Below are positions 54,755-63,281 of a DNA stretch of 64,000 bases, in pieces. The notes beneath the pieces are model-generated. The model did not search any database. It had not been told where the DNA came from and saw only the letters and a list, made by a program, of their open reading frames with translations. This DNA comes from Bradyrhizobium diazoefficiens (GTDB taxonomy: Bacteria; Pseudomonadota; Alphaproteobacteria; Rhizobiales; Xanthobacteraceae), in NCBI RefSeq assembly GCF_016616425.1, contig NZ_CP067101.1:7080347-7144346 (forward strand). The letters run 5' to 3'. The translations under genes and the position numbers were made by a program. Position 1 is the stretch's first letter, and each line of letters starts with the position of its first letter.

Positions 54755-55527
54755 ACGCTGAGAAAGTAACTGTCACCTCGAAACGGAAGAGCAGCGGCTG
54801 GGGCGGGCAGATCGTTCAGCTCGCCGGCATCGTCGCCGCCGTGTTCATCGCCAAGGGCGCGCTTGCCGAGCCGTTCTACGTGCCGTCCGGCTCGATGGAG
54901 CCGACACTGTTGATCGGCGACGCCTTGATCGCCTCGAAATTCCCCTATGGCTACGGCACCTCGTCGCTGCCGATTCAGATCAGCCTGCCCGAGAGCGGCC
55001 GTGTGTTCGGGGAGACGCCGAAGCAGGGCGACGTCGTGGTGTTTCGCTGGCCCGGCGATCGTTCGCAGGCCTGGGTCAAGCGCGTCGTGGGCCTTCCCGG
55101 CGATCGCATCCAGATGCGGCAGGGCCAGCTCTTCATCAACGATCGCCCCGCCGAGCTCAAGCCGGACGGCGTTGGAGCTGCCGAGGACGACAATGGCGGC
55201 AGCGAGCCCGCCTACCGCTACGTCGAGACGCTGCCGAATGGCGTCTCGCACCTGATCTTCAAGATGCGCGACAACGGTCCGCTCGATAACACGCCGGAAG
55301 TTACGGTGCCGGCCGGCCACCTCTTCGTGCTCGGCGACAACCGCGACAACTCCGCCGACAGCCGCGTGCCGCTGCGGTCCGGCGGCGTCGGCCTGTTGCC
55401 GATCGACAATCTGATCGGCCGTGCGGATGCTGTGCTCGGTTCCTGGGATCTCGGCATGCGCGGCCAGCCGGTGTGGACCTGGCTGTCCGGATTCCGGCTG
55501 GCGCGGTTCTTCACCGCAGTGCATTGA
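54751..55527 (+). CDS. lepB: Signal peptidase I
   Basis: 258 residues, one N-terminal membrane span (IVQLAGIVAAVFIAKGALAE). Catalytic Ser in EPFYVPSGSMEPTLLIGD and Lys in WVKRVVGLPGDRIQMRQGQL; also GHLFVLGDNRDNSADSRVP, the third conserved box. It removes signal peptides of exported proteins. ATG 54751 lies in ATGA with the tldD stop, suggesting translational coupling. Whether it is the main copy of the genome or a second one cannot be told from this window. Confidence 0.95.
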   Translation: MNAEKVTVTSKRKSSGWGGQIVQLAGIVAAVFIAKGALAEPFYVPSGSMEPTLLIGDALIASKFPYGYGTSSLPIQISLPESGRVFGETPKQGDVVVFRWPGDRSQAWVKRVVGLPGDRIQMRQGQLFINDRPAELKPDGVGAAEDDNGGSEPAYRYVETLPNGVSHLIFKMRDNGPLDNTPEVTVPAGHLFVLGDNRDNSADSRVPLRSGGVGLLPIDNLIGRADAVLGSWDLGMRGQPVWTWLSGFRLARFFTAVH

Positions 55528-55545
55528 CGGTCTCCAAGATCTTCA

Positions 55546-55572
55546 CCTCTCCCGCTTGAGGGCGGGAGAGGG
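55546..55572. repeat. Intergenic palindromic repeat
   Basis: CCTCTCCCGC and GCGGGAGAGG are exact inverted copies around TTGAGG, 18 bp after the lepB stop. Same core as the elements at 22439 and 22553. Confidence 0.85.
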
Positions 55573-55584
55573 AGAGCAGCAGCG

Positions 55585-56154
55585 ATGAACCACGACGAAT
55601 TTCTCGCTTCTGCCCTTCAAAATCCCGTCAACGCTGCGATCATCGATGAGCTCGGTCGACTCGCGCTGCCGGATGCCTGGCTGGTCGCAGGTTGCCTGGT
55701 GCAATCGGTATGGAACGTGCTCACGGGCCGCCCGATCGATCACGGCATCGCCGACTACGACGTGTTCTATTTCGACCCCGACACCTCATGGGAGGCGGAG
55801 GACGCGGTGATCCGCACCCTGCAGGCGCGGCTCGCGCATCTCGGCGTCAAGGTCGAGATCCGCAACCAGGCGCGCGTGCATCTGTGGTACCCGGCCAAGC
55901 ACGGCCTGCCCTATCCACCGCTAAGCTGCTCGGCCGGCGGCATCGACCGCTTCCTGACGCAGAACACGCAAATCGGAGTGAGGCGTTCGGGCAAGGGGTT
56001 CGACGTCTATGCACCCCACGGCTTCGACGACGTCGCCAAGATGATCGTACGACCGAACAGGGCGCCGAATTTTTCCATGGTCAATTACGAGGCGAAGGCC
56101 GCGCGATGGAAGGCGCTGTGGCCGGAGCTCACAGTGATTTCAGCGGAAGCTTAA
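55585..56154 (+). CDS. Nucleotidyltransferase-family protein
   Basis: 189 residues. The fold's metal-binding acidic pair is in ADYDVFYFDPDT (DxD), preceded by DAWLVAGCLVQSVWNVLTGR (the Gly-Ser-like nucleotide loop, here GC-LVQSVW), and followed by RNQARVHLWYPAKHGLPYPP. This is the uncharacterised COG3575-type branch; the substrate is unknown. It follows the palindrome after lepB; ATG 55585 has GGGAGAGGGAGAGC upstream, part of the repeat. Confidence 0.85.
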   Translation: MNHDEFLASALQNPVNAAIIDELGRLALPDAWLVAGCLVQSVWNVLTGRPIDHGIADYDVFYFDPDTSWEAEDAVIRTLQARLAHLGVKVEIRNQARVHLWYPAKHGLPYPPLSCSAGGIDRFLTQNTQIGVRRSGKGFDVYAPHGFDDVAKMIVRPNRAPNFSMVNYEAKAARWKALWPELTVISAEA

Positions 56155-56170
56155 GCTTAAGCCTCATGGG

Positions 56171-56227
56171 TCCCGTCCCGGACAAGGCGCATCGTAAACG
56201 ATGCGCCGCACCTGCGTCCGGGGCACG
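56171..56227. repeat. Intergenic inverted repeat with internal hairpin
   Basis: Outer arms GTCCCGGAC and GTCCGGGGCAC; inner perfect 10-bp stem GGCGCATCGT / ACGATGCGCC. It sits between the nucleotidyltransferase gene and the convergent PAN-domain gene. Similar to the repeat at 37656. Confidence 0.82.
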
Positions 56228-56238
56228 CGTGCGAACGC

Positions 56239-56805
56239 CTACCGCACCACGCCCGACGTGAATCCCGCCTTGCGGCGCGGCGGCTTGATTTCCTTCTTCA
56301 GGAAGCAGCGCGCCTCGCGCCCGGCGTAGCCAGGGCGGGCATAGGTGAAGGCGCGGCATTTGTTGTCGGCGGTGCACACAGCCTTGCAGGCCTCCACGCC
56401 GTCCCCCTCCTTCAGATCGAAATTGCGCAAATCGCCGCCGGGACGGTCGATCGAGGTCTCAACGCCCGCGACCCGCGGCTCGATCACGCCGGCGCCGCGT
56501 ACGCCGGAGATGCAGCAACTTCCCGGCACGCGCAGCGGCACGGTGTTCTTCAGCCAGCACACCGCCGAGCCGCCTTCGACGTCGGGATAGCTGAAGCTCC
56601 ACGAGCGGCAGCGGCGGTCGCGCTCACACAGCAGCGCGCAAACCTCGGGATCGCCTGACGGGACCGGCGTGCTGAAATAGTCGCCGCCGGGCCGATCGAA
56701 CGCAGTCTGGGCGCGCACCGGGACGCTCGCGACTGCGAGCGAAAGCAGCGTGATACATGCCACGACGCTGGCCATGACGGCCCCGGACAGGCGGCCCTTC
56801 CTCAT
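56239..56805 (-). CDS. Exported two-PAN/Apple-domain protein
   Basis: 188 residues from ATG 56805. Signal peptide (VMASVVACITLLSLAVASVP, cut near VRAQ). Two PAN/Apple-like repeats each start with FDRPGGDYFSTPVPSGDPEV or IDRPGGDLRNFDLKEGDGVE, then C-xxx-C-xxD-x-xCR-xxFxY (CALLCERDRRCRSWSFSY; CKAVCTADNKCRAFTYAR) and a later Cys (AVCWLKN; ARCFLKKEI). PAN domains bind proteins or carbohydrates. Partner unknown. Confidence 0.88.
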   Translation of the reverse strand: MRKGRLSGAVMASVVACITLLSLAVASVPVRAQTAFDRPGGDYFSTPVPSGDPEVCALLCERDRRCRSWSFSYPDVEGGSAVCWLKNTVPLRVPGSCCISGVRGAGVIEPRVAGVETSIDRPGGDLRNFDLKEGDGVEACKAVCTADNKCRAFTYARPGYAGREARCFLKKEIKPPRRKAGFTSGVVR

Positions 56806-56918
56806 CGGAACTTTCGAGTTATTGACGACGCTCAGGTTTTTCGGCCGGTCATTTGATCGCCGCAAACCTGTATGGGCGATGAACGGCTGACCTCCCGAGC
56901 CGCGGCTTAATGGCCCAA

Positions 56919-57003
56919 AGCATGATCCGAGTGCAGCGAAAAGATCATGCTTAAACAACAACCTAAGGCGCGATGACGATTCATCCTGATCGCATCGCGC
57001 TTT
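56919..57003. repeat. Rhizobial double-hairpin intergenic repeat
   Basis: AAGCATGATC (56919) and GATCATGCTT (56943) pair, and AAGGCGCGATG with CATCGCGCTTT (to 57003) form a second hairpin. The second lies immediately after the gshA stop codon and could end or stabilise that transcript. This arrangement is one I recall as widely scattered in Bradyrhizobium. Confidence 0.85.
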
Positions 57004-58372
57004 AGAATGCGTATTCCGCGTAGACCGGTTCCACCGAGCCCTTCCAGGGACCGTTGAACTTGTCCAACATTTCCTCGGCCGGGGTCCGGCCGGAATCGAT
57101 GATGCGGTCGAGCGGCTCAAGATGCCGCGTTTCGTCGCGACCGAGCTGGTCGATGCGGCCGCGCCGGCGCAGGCCGGCGTGTGCCAGAACGAGGCATTCC
57201 TTGGCGATCTCGAACAGATAACGGTTCTTGATCCGTGCCTTGAAGCCGAAGCGCGGCACGTCGTCGCGCAGGGCCTGACGCTCAGGCGCGCTCCAGTGCT
57301 TCACCATATCCCAGGCCGCATCGAGCGCGACATCGTCATAGAGCAGCCCGACCCAGAACGCCGGCAGCGCCGGCAGCCGGCCCCACGGACCGCCGTCGGA
57401 GCCGCGCATCTCGAGATAACGCTTGAGCCGCACTTCGGGGAAGATCGTCGAGAGATGGTTGGCCCAGTCCGACAGCGTCGGACGCTCGCCGGGAAGGTTG
57501 TTGTTGCGGCCGCCGAAGAATGCACGGAACGAGGAGCCCGACACGTCGATGTACTCCTCGCCGCGCTTGACGAAATACATGGGCACGTCGAGTGCGTAGT
57601 CGACATAGCGCTCGAACCCCATGCCGTCCTCGAACGCCCACGGCATCATGCCCGACCGCGCATTGTCGGTGTCGCGCCAGATTTCGGAGCGGAAGGAGAG
57701 GAAGCCGTTCGGCTTGCCTTCGGTGAACGGCGAATTGGCGAACAGAGCGGTTGCGACCGGCTGAAGCGCGAGCGAAACGCGCAGCTTCTTGACCATGTCG
57801 GCTTCGGAAGAGAAGTCGAGATTGGTCTGCACCGTGCAGGTCCGGTACATCATGTCGAGGCCGTATTGGCCGACCTTCGGCATGTAGTTGGCCATGATCT
57901 TGTAGCGGCCCTTGGGCATCATCGGAATGTCGGCGCGCGACCAGGACGGCGTCATGCCGAGACCGAGGAAGCCGATGCCGAGCGGCGTTGCGATCTCGCG
58001 CACCTGTGCAAGATGCGCCATCAACTCGCTCTGGGTCTGGTGCACATTCTCGACCGGCGCGCCGGAGAGCTCGAACTGTCCGCCGGGCTCGAGCGAGATC
58101 GCACCGCCGCCGGTGACGTCGTAGAGACCGATGATGTTGCCCTTCTCCATGATCGGCTCCCAGCCGAGCAGGAGCTTCATGCCTTCGAGCAACGCACCGA
58201 TGCCCCGTGCGCCCTCGTAAGGCACCGGACGGTGGCCTTCGAGCGTGAACGGCGTCTTCTCGTGCTCGGTGCCCATGCGGAATTCGGACGGGTCCTTGCA
58301 GCCGGCCTCGAACCACGCGACGAGTTCGTCGCGCGATTGCAGCGGCGTCATATCGATCTGGTCTCGCGCCAT
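57002..58372 (-). CDS. gshA: Glutamate-cysteine ligase
   Basis: 456 residues. Type found in alphaproteobacteria and plants: RMGTEHEKTPFTLEGHRPVP, LYDVTGGGAISLEPGGQFEL, KPNGFLSFRSEIWRDTDNAR and GSSFRAFFGGRNNNLPGER. It makes gamma-glutamylcysteine, the first step of glutathione synthesis. It lies near a MarR regulator and a glutathione transferase, forming a glutathione-themed group. ATG 58372 has GTTTGATATGGCGCG before it; no competing start. Confidence 0.96.
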   Translation of the reverse strand: MARDQIDMTPLQSRDELVAWFEAGCKDPSEFRMGTEHEKTPFTLEGHRPVPYEGARGIGALLEGMKLLLGWEPIMEKGNIIGLYDVTGGGAISLEPGGQFELSGAPVENVHQTQSELMAHLAQVREIATPLGIGFLGLGMTPSWSRADIPMMPKGRYKIMANYMPKVGQYGLDMMYRTCTVQTNLDFSSEADMVKKLRVSLALQPVATALFANSPFTEGKPNGFLSFRSEIWRDTDNARSGMMPWAFEDGMGFERYVDYALDVPMYFVKRGEEYIDVSGSSFRAFFGGRNNNLPGERPTLSDWANHLSTIFPEVRLKRYLEMRGSDGGPWGRLPALPAFWVGLLYDDVALDAAWDMVKHWSAPERQALRDDVPRFGFKARIKNRYLFEIAKECLVLAHAGLRRRGRIDQLGRDETRHLEPLDRIIDSGRTPAEEMLDKFNGPWKGSVEPVYAEYAF

Positions 58373-58472
58373 ATCAAACTCTAATCAAAAGGCGCTTCGA
58401 CCGAACGCGCGCGGGTGACAGGGATGGTCCGCGGACCCACAGGTTGCACGGACGAGCGGATTTGCCGCACGA

Positions 58473-58967
58473 TCATCGCGACGGCATGTTTTCGTTGGCG
58501 CCGGCAGGCGGCAGTTTCATCTCGCCGCACGAGCAGCCCAGGCGGTCGAGCAGACTGCTGAGCTTGACGGCATCTGCATCGGACAGTTTCGAACCGACAT
58601 ATTTCTCGATCGCAGCCGAGTAGGCGCTCCACATCCGCTTCTGCAGCTCGCGGCCGGCTTCCGTGATCTCGACGAACTGGCCACGCTTGTCGATCTTGCA
58701 TTCGCGCCGTGCGGCGAGGCCCTCGTCGACCAGGCGGTCGATCAGACGCGAGGTGGAATATTGCGGGATCAGCATCTGCCGTTCGAGTTCCACGGGCCGC
58801 AGCTCGCCCGACGGCGCGCGCGACAATTCGAGCAGCGCGTCGTACCATGCCAGCGGCGGGAAGCCGGCCTTCTTCAGGTCCTGCTCGACGCAATCGAGCA
58901 CGCGGCTCTGCACCCGCATCAGGCGGATCCAGGCGGAAGTCGCCTCGGTCGATGGTTTGCGTTTCAT
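58473..58967 (-). CDS. MarR-family transcriptional regulator
   Basis: 164 residues with a winged helix-turn-helix: LRPVELERQMLIPQYSTSRL then IDRLVDEGLAARRECKIDKR, and the wing RRECKIDKRGQFVEITEAGR. The C-terminal tail has CSCGE; whether these cysteines sense oxidants is open. It is divergent from the glutathione transferase gene. A perfect 18-bp palindrome in the 125-bp gap is the probable operator, so it likely represses itself and the transferase. Confidence 0.92.
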   Translation of the reverse strand: MKRKPSTEATSAWIRLMRVQSRVLDCVEQDLKKAGFPPLAWYDALLELSRAPSGELRPVELERQMLIPQYSTSRLIDRLVDEGLAARRECKIDKRGQFVEITEAGRELQKRMWSAYSAAIEKYVGSKLSDADAVKLSSLLDRLGCSCGEMKLPPAGANENMPSR

Positions 58968-59003
58968 GGTCCGCTCAAGCTCGTCGCCCGTCTCTTACCC
59001 CAT

Positions 59004-59021
59004 TTGATGCAGCTGCATCAA
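59004..59021. promoter_or_regulatory. 18-bp perfect palindrome (MarR operator)
   Basis: TTGATGCAGCTGCATCAA reads identically on both strands. It stands 2 bp upstream of the -35 box of the transferase promoter and 37 bp from the MarR start, the expected place for a shared operator. Confidence 0.82.
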
Positions 59022-59023
59022 TC

Positions 59024-59051
59024 TTGACTATTCCAAGCAGGTGCATGTAAT
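59024..59051 (+). promoter_or_regulatory. Promoter of the glutathione transferase gene
   Basis: TTGACT, 16 bases, TGTAAT; 41 bp between the -10 and the start ATG 59093. A half-site-like GGTGCATG within the spacer resembles one arm of the palindrome and may be a second binding position. Confidence 0.65.
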
Positions 59052-59092
59052 CGCTCTTTCGGCCGAACCAAGCATCAAGAGAAGGAAATTCC

Positions 59093-59707
59093 ATGAAGCT
59101 GTACTATTCGCCGGGTGCCTGCTCGCTGTCCCCCCACATCGCGCTCCTGGAAGCCGGCCTGCCCTATGAGCTGGTCAAGGTCGATATCCGGGCCAAGAAG
59201 CTCGAAAATGGTGAGGATTATCTGAAGCTGAATCCCAAGGGCCAGGTCCCTGCGCTGGGCCTCGACAGCGGTGAGATCGTGACCGAAGGCCCGGTGATTG
59301 TCCAGATGATCGCCGATCAGGCTTCGGCCAAGGCGCTGGCGCCGGCGCGCGACAGTTCCGAGCGTTACAAGCTGCTGGAGTGGCTGAATTTCCTCACCTC
59401 GGAGGTGCACAAGAGCTTTGGTCCGCTGTTCGCGCCGGTCCTCAACGACGAAGCCAAGGCCTTCTTCAAGGACCGGGTCATGGGCAAGCTGAAATACATC
59501 GACAGCCAGCTCGCCGGCCGCGACTACCTCATGGGCAAGCAGTTCACGGTGGCCGACGGCTATCTCTTCACGATGCTCACCTGGGGCGACCGGATGAAGT
59601 TCGACCTCTCGGCGATGCCGAACCTTGCCGCCTACAAGGCCCGCGTCGCGGCGCGGCCGCAGGTGCAGGAAGCGCTGAAGAGGGAAGGGCTGGTCCAGGC
59701 GAAGTAA
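59093..59707 (+). CDS. gstA: Glutathione S-transferase (beta class)
   Basis: 204 residues. N-terminal thioredoxin fold beginning MKLYYSPGACSLSPHIALLE (the conserved CSLSPH with the mixed-disulfide Cys10 typical of beta-class enzymes), then GQVPALGLDSGEIVTEGPVI, which binds glutathione. C-terminal helices: GRDYLMGKQFTVADGYLFTM. It detoxifies electrophiles and peroxides. Promoter and probable MarR operator are visible. AAGGAAATTCC precedes ATG. Confidence 0.95.
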   Translation: MKLYYSPGACSLSPHIALLEAGLPYELVKVDIRAKKLENGEDYLKLNPKGQVPALGLDSGEIVTEGPVIVQMIADQASAKALAPARDSSERYKLLEWLNFLTSEVHKSFGPLFAPVLNDEAKAFFKDRVMGKLKYIDSQLAGRDYLMGKQFTVADGYLFTMLTWGDRMKFDLSAMPNLAAYKARVAARPQVQEALKREGLVQAK

Positions 59708-59732
59708 ACGCCTGCGAATCGCAATCAGCAAA

Positions 59733-59759
59733 AAAGGCCGGATCGATGATCCGGCCTTT
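59733..59759. terminator. Bidirectional terminator
   Basis: AAAGGCCGGAT and ATCCGGCCTTT form a perfect 11-bp stem with A- and T-rich flanks on both sides, between the convergent gst and fadJ genes. Confidence 0.92.
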
Positions 59760-59783
59760 GTGTATCTGCAGAATTGGGATCGG

Positions 59784-61997
59784 TCAGGCCGCCGCCTTGT
59801 TCGGCGCGAAACGGCCGTAGAAGGTTTCGCCCTTGGCCGCCATCTCCTCCAGCAGCTTCGGCGGCGTGAAGCGCGAGCCGTACTTCGCCTCCAGTCTGTG
59901 GCAGAGCTCGACGAACTTCTTCGTGCCCATGAAGTCGATATAGGACAGCGTGCCGCCGGTGAACGGCGCGAAGCCGAAGCCGAGGATCGAGCCGACATCC
60001 GCCTCGCGGGGATCGGTGATGACGTGGTCCTCGACCGTGCGCGCGGCTTCAACCGCCTGCACCACCAGGAAGCGCTGCTTCAGCTCCTCGATATCGAGCG
60101 TGTCAGGATCGAGCTGCTTCGGCTGCAAGGCCGAGAGACCCGGCCACAGGCTCTTCTGGCCCTTGCCCTTCTCGGGATAGTCGTAGAAGCCCTTGCTGTT
60201 CTTGCGGCCGAGCCGGCCCTGCTTCTCGACCATCTCCACCATCAGCTTCTTCTGATCGGGGTTGATGGCGTTGGGGCCGAGATCGGCTTCCGTCGCCTTC
60301 ATGATCTTGAGGCCGAGGTCGAGCGCAACTTCGTCGGACAGCGAGAGCGGACCGACCGGCATGCCGGCCATCTTGGCGCAGTTCTCGATCATCGCCGGCG
60401 GCACGCCCTCGAGGAACATCTCGTTGCCTTCGGCGACATAGCGGCCGACGCAGCGATTGGCGAAGAAGCCGCGGGAGTCGTTGACCACGATCGGCGTCTT
60501 GCCGATCTGCCGGACGTAGTCGAGCGCAGTCGCGAGCGCGACGTCGCCGGTGTTCTTGCCGAGGATGATCTCGACCAGCATCATCTTCTCAACCGGCGAG
60601 AAAAAGTGGATGCCGACGAACTTGCCCTGGTCCTTGAAGCTCTCGGCCAGCGAGGTGATCGGCAGCGTCGAGGTGTTCGACGCGAAGACCACGTCCGGCT
60701 TGAGATATTGCTGCGCCTTGGCGAAGGTCTCGGCCTTGACCTTGCGGTCCTCGAACACGGCCTCGATGACGAGGTCGACGTCCTTCAACGCGGCATAATC
60801 GGCGGTCGGCGTGATGCGCGCGAGCAGCGCTTCGGCGTCGCCGGGCTTGGCGCGGCCCTTCTTGATCTGCTCCTCGATCACCTTCTGCGCATGCGCCTTG
60901 CCCTTGTCGGCGCTTTCCTGGTCGCGGTCGATCAGGACGACTTCAAGGCCGGCACGGGCCGAGACGTAGCCGACGCTGGCGCCCATGAAGCCGGCGCCGA
61001 TCACGGCGATCTTCTTCACCTTGGTCGCAGGCACGTCCTTCGGACGGCGCGCACCCTTGTTGAGCTCCTGCATCGACAGGAACAGGCTGCGGATCATCGC
61101 CGCCGCCTCCTTCGAGCGCAGCACCGAGGTGAAGTAGCGCGACTCGACGCGCAAAGCCGCATCGATCGGCAGCTGCAGACCCTCATAGACGCAGCTCATG
61201 ATGGCGCGCGCAGCCGGATAATTGTCATAGGTCTCGCGGCGATAGATCGCGTTGCCGGCCGGGAACATCATCATGCCCGCCTTGGAGAACACCGGACCGC
61301 CCGGCAGCTTGAAACCCTTCTCGTCCCAGGGCGCGATCGCCTTGCCGCCGCCCTTGATCCAGTCCTTTGCGGCCTTGATGAGGTCGGCGGCGGGAACGAT
61401 GGCGTGGATCAGGTTCAACGCCTTGGCCTTGTCGACGGTGACCGGATCGCCCTTGAGCAGGATCGTCATCGCGTCCTGCGGCGGCACCAGGCGCGGCACG
61501 CGCTGCGTTCCGCCGGCGCCGGGGAACAGGCCGACCTTGACTTCGGGCAGGCCGAGGCGCGTCTTGGGATTCTCCGCGGCGACACGATAGTGACAGCACA
61601 GCGTGATCTCGAAACCGCCGCCGAGCGCAAGGCCGTTGATCGCGGCCGCCCACGGCTTGCCTGACGTTTCGATCGAGCGCAGCACCTGCGAAAAGCGCCG
61701 GCTCTGGTCGAACAGCATCTGGTTCGCCGCGGTCTCGCCCTGCTCCCCAAAGACCTTAGCGTAGGCCTGGTTCATGCCTTCGAGCATCGACAGGTCGGCG
61801 CCGGCGCAGAACGCGTCCTTGGCGGAGGTAATGACGACGCCCTTCACCGCGGCGTCGGCCGTGGTCGCCTTGACGATCGCCTCTAACTCGTTGGTCGAGG
61901 TCTCGTCGAGCACGTTCATCGAACGGCCCGGGATGTCCCATGTGACGAGCGCGATGCCGTCGGTGTCGGTCTCAACTCTGAAGTTCTTGTACGACAT
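59784..61997 (-). CDS. fadJ: Multifunctional fatty-acid oxidation protein (FadB/FadJ type)
   Basis: 737 residues. Enoyl-CoA hydratase domain (residues 1-190): [20 protein letters not shown] and [20 protein letters not shown] with the catalytic Glu pair region. 3-hydroxyacyl-CoA dehydrogenase domain: Rossmann motif [20 protein letters not shown], then [20 protein letters not shown] with the catalytic His and [20 protein letters not shown]. It does two steps of beta-oxidation. It is next to a thiolase and an acyl-CoA dehydrogenase on the same strand, so a complete cycle is encoded together. Confidence 0.95.
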   Translation of the reverse strand: MSYKNFRVETDTDGIALVTWDIPGRSMNVLDETSTNELEAIVKATTADAAVKGVVITSAKDAFCAGADLSMLEGMNQAYAKVFGEQGETAANQMLFDQSRRFSQVLRSIETSGKPWAAAINGLALGGGFEITLCCHYRVAAENPKTRLGLPEVKVGLFPGAGGTQRVPRLVPPQDAMTILLKGDPVTVDKAKALNLIHAIVPAADLIKAAKDWIKGGGKAIAPWDEKGFKLPGGPVFSKAGMMMFPAGNAIYRRETYDNYPAARAIMSCVYEGLQLPIDAALRVESRYFTSVLRSKEAAAMIRSLFLSMQELNKGARRPKDVPATKVKKIAVIGAGFMGASVGYVSARAGLEVVLIDRDQESADKGKAHAQKVIEEQIKKGRAKPGDAEALLARITPTADYAALKDVDLVIEAVFEDRKVKAETFAKAQQYLKPDVVFASNTSTLPITSLAESFKDQGKFVGIHFFSPVEKMMLVEIILGKNTGDVALATALDYVRQIGKTPIVVNDSRGFFANRCVGRYVAEGNEMFLEGVPPAMIENCAKMAGMPVGPLSLSDEVALDLGLKIMKATEADLGPNAINPDQKKLMVEMVEKQGRLGRKNSKGFYDYPEKGKGQKSLWPGLSALQPKQLDPDTLDIEELKQRFLVVQAVEAARTVEDHVITDPREADVGSILGFGFAPFTGGTLSYIDFMGTKKFVELCHRLEAKYGSRFTPPKLLEEMAAKGETFYGRFAPNKAAA

Positions 61998-62016
61998 GTT
62001 GGCTGCTCCTCAACCC

Positions 62017-63225
62017 TTAGACGCGCTCGATGATGGTCGCGGTGCCCATGCCGCCGCCGATGCACAGCGTCACCAGGGCGGTGGACTTGTTGGTGCGCTC
62101 GAGCTCGTCGAGCACGGTGCCGAGGATCATCGCACCGGTCGCGCCGAGCGGATGGCCGAGCGCGATGGCGCCGCCATTGACGTTGATCTTGGCGTTGTCG
62201 ATGTCGAACGCCTGGATGTAGCGCAGCACGACCGAGGCGAAGGCCTCGTTGAGCTCGAACAGGTCGATGTCCGACTTCTTCATGCCCGAACGCGCCAACA
62301 GCTTTTCGGTGACGTCGACCGGGCCGGTCAGCATCATCGCCGGCTCCGAGCCGATATTGGCAAACGCACGGATTTTTGCCCGCGGCTTCAGGCCGTATTT
62401 GCCACCGGCCTCCTTGCTGCCGAGCAGCACGGCACCGGCGCCGTCGACGATGCCCGAGGAATTGCCGGCGTGATGCACGTAATTGACGCGCTCGATCTCG
62501 GGGTGCGACTGCACCGCGACGCCATCGAAGCCGCCCATCTGCGCCATCATCGTGAACGACGGCTGCAACTGCGCCAGCGACTGCATCGTGGTCGAGGGAC
62601 GCATGTGCTCGTCCTTGGCGAGGATGGTGAGGCCGTTGATGTCCTTCACCGGCACCACGGACTTGTTGAAGCGGCCCTCGTCCCAGGCCTTGGCCGCGCG
62701 CTGCTGGCTCTGCACCGCATAGGCATCGACGTCGTCGCGCGAGAAGCCATATTTGGTCGCGATCAGGTCAGCCGAGACGCCTTGCGGCATGAAATAGGCA
62801 GGCACCGCCATCGAGGGATCCATCGGCCAAGCGCCGCCGGAGGCGCCGATGCCGACGCGGCTCATCGATTCGGCGCCGCCGCCGATCACCAGTTCATGCT
62901 GGCCGCTCATCACCTGCGCGGCGGCAAAGTTCACGGCGTCGAGACCGGAGGCGCAGAAGCGGCTGATCTGCACGCCGGGCACGGCTTCGCCGAGACCGGC
63001 TTTGAGCGCCGCGAAGCGCGCGATATCGGAGCCGGCCTCGCCGACCGGATCGACCACGCCGAGGATGACGTCATCAACGGAGTCTTCCGGCAGGTTGTTG
63101 CGGTCCTTCAGCGCCTTCAGCGGCACGGTCGCGAGCGCGAGCGCTGTGACTTCGTGCAGCGCGCCGTCCGCCTTGCCGCGGCCGCGGGGGGTGCGAACGT
63201 GGTCGTAGATGAATGCCTCAGGCAT
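62017..63225 (-). CDS. fadA: Acetyl-CoA acyltransferase (thiolase)
   Basis: 402 residues from ATG 63225 (AGGAGG upstream). Thiolase signatures: the nucleophile Cys in [20 protein letters not shown], then [16 protein letters not shown], the NEAF motif in [16 protein letters not shown], and [18 protein letters not shown] with the catalytic His, CIGGGMG with the second Cys. It releases acetyl-CoA in the last beta-oxidation step. It lies 19 bp from fadJ. Confidence 0.95.
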   Translation of the reverse strand: MPEAFIYDHVRTPRGRGKADGALHEVTALALATVPLKALKDRNNLPEDSVDDVILGVVDPVGEAGSDIARFAALKAGLGEAVPGVQISRFCASGLDAVNFAAAQVMSGQHELVIGGGAESMSRVGIGASGGAWPMDPSMAVPAYFMPQGVSADLIATKYGFSRDDVDAYAVQSQQRAAKAWDEGRFNKSVVPVKDINGLTILAKDEHMRPSTTMQSLAQLQPSFTMMAQMGGFDGVAVQSHPEIERVNYVHHAGNSSGIVDGAGAVLLGSKEAGGKYGLKPRAKIRAFANIGSEPAMMLTGPVDVTEKLLARSGMKKSDIDLFELNEAFASVVLRYIQAFDIDNAKINVNGGAIALGHPLGATGAMILGTVLDELERTNKSTALVTLCIGGGMGTATIIERV

Positions 63226-63281
63226 GACGTCCTCCTGACGTGATGTTCGGATCGATTGGGAGCGGGGCAGCGGAAGCAGGC

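Noticed and set aside
59760..61664. 634-codon open frame opposite fadJ
   Set aside because: Antisense shadow; the fadJ frame has complete motifs.
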